Shown: one piece after another, positions 5,090-8,797 of the stretch
How positions within the stretch are numbered: the first letter of the stretch is position 1
Layout: each line of letters starts with the position of its first letter
The notes under the pieces: generated by a model
Database searches by the model: none
What the model was told of the DNA's origin: nothing
What the model saw: the letters and a program-made list of their open reading frames with translations, nothing else
From: Nitrososphaerota archaeon
Lineage (GTDB): Archaea; Thermoproteota; Nitrososphaeria; Nitrososphaerales; UBA183
DNA length: 8,797 bases
Assembly: GCA_029785235.1 (NCBI GenBank)
Contig: JAFMAA010000040.1
Coordinates: 1-8,797, forward strand
Direction: 5' to 3'
Translations under genes and position numbers: made by a program

Positions 5090-7243
5090 TTGACTGAAGT
5101 GGACTCCATGAAGAGATCTGACTCGGAGGTAGGTCCACGAGTCTTCAGCGAGTCAGAGTTCAACTACGCTACTCCTGAGGATTTCCTCTTCCAGAGGCTG
5201 TCCCCCGACGGGACAATCCGAGGGAAAGATCCCAATCTGTCGCCTGAGACCTTGAGAAGGATGTATGACCAGTTGGTCTTCGGCCGCTTATTCGACGACA
5301 AGGCGACCAACCTCTCAACCCTCAGGGAGATTGGGACCTATGCGCCAGGCAAAGGTCAGGAGGCTGCTCAAATCGGACCGGTCGACGCCCTGGAGCAAGA
5401 CGATTGGTATGTCCCCATGTACAGAGACTCGGCTGGGATGCTCGCATTCGGGATGCCTCCGGTCAAACTACTGCAATACTGGGGTGGGGACGAGAGGGGG
5501 ATGCAGATGCCTGAGGGCCTGAACATGCTCCCCATCGCAGTACCAGTGGCCACGCAGCTCCCTCACGCAGCGGGGCTCGCGATGGCAAAGCGCCTACAGG
5601 GGGAAAAATCAGTGGTGTTCGTGGTCACCGGGGACGGAGGCACCTCCAAGGCAGACTTCCACGAGTCCCTGAACATAGCCGGGGTCTATGACCTGCCCGT
5701 GGTGTTCGGGGTGGAGAACAACCAGTGGGCGCTCTCAATCAGGAGAGGAGCCCAGACTGCATCGAAGACCATCGCCCAGAAGGCCGTGGCCTACGGTTTC
5801 GAAGGCATACTTGTCGATGGCAACGACGTGATCGCCTCCTACGAAGCCACCAAGTATGCAGTCGACAAAGCCAGACGAGGCGGGGGTCCCACTCTGATAG
5901 AGTACTCCACCTACCGCCTTGGCCCCCACACTACAGCCGAGTTGGTGTCCAACAAGCTCAAAGCACCGGACGAGGTCGTGGAGTGGGAGCGGAGGAGTCC
6001 CATCGTCAGGTTCGAGAAGTACCTGACGTCCCGCGGCCTGCTGGACGAGAGAGCGAAGGAGGCCGTAGCTGCCGCCGCCCAGGAGAAGATGAACGAGGCT
6101 GTCGCGACCTACAGGGGGATGCCACCAGCCGACCCGGGGGTGATTTTCGACTACACGTACTCTTCGCTTACCCCCATCCTCGCCAGAGAGAAGGCGGAGT
6201 TCCTAGGAGAGCAGATTAGCCCGGCCCTTTCGGAGCCTGAACCTACGGCCGCCCCCGGAGGGAAGCCTGGCGTCAACATCAGGAACGCAGTCAACATGGC
6301 CCTCAGAGAAGGACTGCAGCGGGACGGGAAGATGGTGTTATTCGGGGAGGATGTGGCCAAGAACGGCGGCGTCTTTCAGGTGACGCGCGGACTTTTTGAC
6401 GAGTTCGGTCCCAGCAGGGTGTTCGACACCCCTCTGGCCGAGCTCAGCATCGCTGGTATATTCGTCGGCCTCTCCATCGGTGGCATGGTCCCCGTAGCCG
6501 AGTTCCAATTCGATGGCTTCACGGTTCCTGCCTTCGACCAGATCTTCAGCCACATAGCCAGAATGCGAAACAGGACGCGGGGGAGGTTCGCCCTCAGAGG
6601 GGTTATACGCTTCCCCTATGGCGCCGGGATAAGGCCGCCAGAGCTCCACTCGGAGTCCCCAGAAGCCTACTTTGCCCACACGCCGGGCCTGAAGGTCGTG
6701 ATTCCATCGACCCCCTACGACGCCAAGGGCCTCCTCACATCTGCGCTGACCGACCCAGACCCCGTGGTGTTCATGGAACCCAAGAAGATCTACGACTCTC
6801 CGAAAGCCGAAGTCCCGGAGGAGGAGTACCGTATCCCCATAGGAAGAGCAAGAGTGGTCAGAGAGGGGAAAGATGTCACCCTCGTCTCATACGGCGCGAT
6901 GATGGTCCCGACCAACCAGGCGGCGGAAGCGCTCCAGAACGAGCAGTCGGTCTCAGCCGAGGTGGTGGATCTGCGAACCGTCTCCCCCATCGACTTCGAG
7001 ACTGTTGTCGAATCGGTCCAGAAGACTGGACGACTGATCGTCATCCACGAAGCCCCACGCAATTCCGGTATTGGTGCAGAGGTCGCGGCTACGGTGGCTG
7101 AGATGGCCCTGGACTATCTGAGGGCTCCAATCAAAAGGGTGACCGGTTACGACATCCCAGTACCTCTGGCAAAGCTCGAGGACAGCTACATCCCGAACAA
7201 GGAAAGGATAGCAAAGGCTGCACTAGAGCTAATCAATTACTGA
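5090..7243 (+). CDS. 2-oxoacid dehydrogenase E1, alpha and beta fused in one chain
   Basis: This thiamine-diphosphate enzyme decarboxylates a 2-oxoacid and passes the acyl group to the lipoyl arm of E2. The 717 residues hold both E1 parts in order. The alpha part (about 55-370) has the TPP/Mg motif GDGGTSKADF at 181 running to N210-N211, plus RGMQMP (136-141) and the LGPHTTAE loop with His280. The beta part (about 395-717) has LFGEDV with Glu420, DTPLAELSIAG (446-456), and HSESPEAYFAHTPGLKVV with the probable catalytic His520. They are joined by an Ala/Pro/Gly/Glu-rich linker near 378-394. In most complexes alpha and beta are separate polypeptides. Sequence features fit the pyruvate/branched-chain E1 family, but substrate is undecided; the Thermoplasma acidophilum relative prefers branched-chain oxoacids. 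The start is uncertain: TTG 5090 (3 nt after lipA), GTG 5099 or ATG 5108. None alters a domain. Confidence 0.93.
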   Translation: MTEVDSMKRSDSEVGPRVFSESEFNYATPEDFLFQRLSPDGTIRGKDPNLSPETLRRMYDQLVFGRLFDDKATNLSTLREIGTYAPGKGQEAAQIGPVDALEQDDWYVPMYRDSAGMLAFGMPPVKLLQYWGGDERGMQMPEGLNMLPIAVPVATQLPHAAGLAMAKRLQGEKSVVFVVTGDGGTSKADFHESLNIAGVYDLPVVFGVENNQWALSIRRGAQTASKTIAQKAVAYGFEGILVDGNDVIASYEATKYAVDKARRGGGPTLIEYSTYRLGPHTTAELVSNKLKAPDEVVEWERRSPIVRFEKYLTSRGLLDERAKEAVAAAAQEKMNEAVATYRGMPPADPGVIFDYTYSSLTPILAREKAEFLGEQISPALSEPEPTAAPGGKPGVNIRNAVNMALREGLQRDGKMVLFGEDVAKNGGVFQVTRGLFDEFGPSRVFDTPLAELSIAGIFVGLSIGGMVPVAEFQFDGFTVPAFDQIFSHIARMRNRTRGRFALRGVIRFPYGAGIRPPELHSESPEAYFAHTPGLKVVIPSTPYDAKGLLTSALTDPDPVVFMEPKKIYDSPKAEVPEEEYRIPIGRARVVREGKDVTLVSYGAMMVPTNQAAEALQNEQSVSAEVVDLRTVSPIDFETVVESVQKTGRLIVIHEAPRNSGIGAEVAATVAEMALDYLRAPIKRVTGYDIPVPLAKLEDSYIPNKERIAKAALELINY

Positions 7244-7261
7244 GTCCTTCCGAGAGACATC

Positions 7262-7275
7262 GGGTCGGCGGACCC
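7262..7275 (+). other. Short GC-rich hairpin after E1
   Basis: GGGTC-GGCG-GACCC forms a perfect 5-bp stem with a 4-nt loop, 18 nt after the E1 stop. No T-run follows, so it does not look like a standard terminator. It could stabilise the 3' end of the HTH-lipA-E1 transcript, or be chance in GC-rich DNA. Confidence 0.25.
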
Positions 7276-7315
7276 TTGGCGGTCGCTCCACGGAACATAG
7301 CACTCGGCAGGCCAC

Positions 7316-7329
7316 CAGGATGTGTCCTG
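7316..7329. promoter_or_regulatory. Inverted repeat upstream of the E2 promoter
   Basis: CAGGA-TGTG-TCCTG is a perfect inverted repeat with the same 5-4-5 geometry as the one before the HTH gene, but a different sequence. It overlaps the palindrome CCTGCAGG (7326-7333) and lies about 35-45 bp upstream of the TATA-type box, a position more typical of an activator site than a repressor site. Function is inference. Confidence 0.25.
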
Positions 7330-7362
7330 CAGGCGATATCGAACACGAGTGACGCTACATAG

Positions 7363-7370
7363 TTTTTAAC
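7363..7370 (+). promoter_or_regulatory. TATA-type promoter box for E2
   Basis: TTTTTAAC is centred about 28 nt upstream of ATG 7395 in an otherwise GC-rich stretch. This predicts transcription starting at or just before the ATG. No Shine-Dalgarno precedes the ATG (the bases before it are CTTTGACGTCGG), in line with a leaderless mRNA. Confidence 0.6.
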
Positions 7371-7394
7371 CCCCGTCCGCTCCTTTGACGTCGG

Positions 7395-8797
<1,403 letters not shown>

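Larger units (their letters stand above)
7244..7394. other. Intergenic region between E1 and E2
   Basis: These 151 bases hold no convincing gene. They contain a small GC-rich hairpin just after the E1 stop, a 14-bp inverted repeat and a TATA-type box close to the E2 start, each listed separately. No T-rich archaeal terminator is visible, so read-through from E1 into E2 remains possible alongside the separate promoter. Confidence 0.6.

Noticed and set aside
6257..6296. Internal start for a separate E1 beta protein (GGAGGG at 6257-6262)
   Set aside because: No ATG, GTG or TTG in frame lies at a suitable distance; the first ATG (6296) is more than 30 nt away and would remove the beginning of the beta domain. 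The purine run simply encodes the Gly-rich linker.
7262..7275. Intrinsic terminator after E1
   Set aside because: The hairpin is short and has no T-run after it; archaeal termination signals are T-rich, and none is seen here.
7244..7394. Riboswitch or small RNA gene between E1 and E2
   Set aside because: No recognisable aptamer, C/D-box or tRNA-like structure is seen, and the E2 mRNA appears leaderless, leaving no room for a leader riboswitch.

Overview
The window reads as archaeal chromosome from a GC-rich organism. Three lines of evidence support this: an Lhr-like/archaeal Ski2-type helicase with a C-terminal zinc finger, a short HTH regulator of the type archaea place ahead of operons, and TATA-type boxes (CTTAAATA, TTTTTAAC, GTTTAAGC) lying about 25-38 nt upstream of ATG codons, as expected for leaderless archaeal transcripts. 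The lineage cannot be fixed from these genes alone. A heterotrophic, probably oxygen-respiring archaeon is a reasonable inference, because archaea with lipoate-dependent 2-oxoacid dehydrogenase complexes are mostly aerobic or microaerobic.

Left part (1-705, + strand): the last 47 codons of an unrecognised protein overlap, by a TTG/TGA junction, a 187-residue protein that looks like a tandem winged-helix (KITE, MAGE/Nse3-like) protein. Its 3' end overlaps by 22 bp the 3' end of a large SF2 helicase gene on the opposite strand (684-3554).

Centre (3555-3728): a 174-bp divergent intergenic region. It holds a TATA-like box and a 14-bp inverted repeat (ATAAC-N4-GTTAT) between that box and the HTH gene start, a good position for an operator.

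Right part (3729-8797, + strand): a lipoate/2-oxoacid dehydrogenase locus. The HTH regulator, lipoyl synthase (lipA) and E1 are packed with 2- and 3-nt gaps. E1 is a single polypeptide carrying both the alpha and beta parts, which are usually two proteins. The E2 acyltransferase follows after 151 bp with its own TATA-like box. Dihydrolipoyl dehydrogenase (E3) follows after 55 bp with another, and is cut by the window end. Together these genes would make lipoyl groups from octanoylated E2 and use them for oxidative decarboxylation of 2-oxoacids (pyruvate and/or branched-chain oxoacids) to acyl-CoA and NADH. No octanoyl/lipoyl ligase or transferase is in the window.

A pattern runs through the right part. 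Genes preceded by a promoter-like box start with ATG and lack an obvious Shine-Dalgarno, whereas genes inside the tight operon start with TTG right after the preceding stop. I see no RNA genes, mobile elements, CRISPR arrays or clear terminators.
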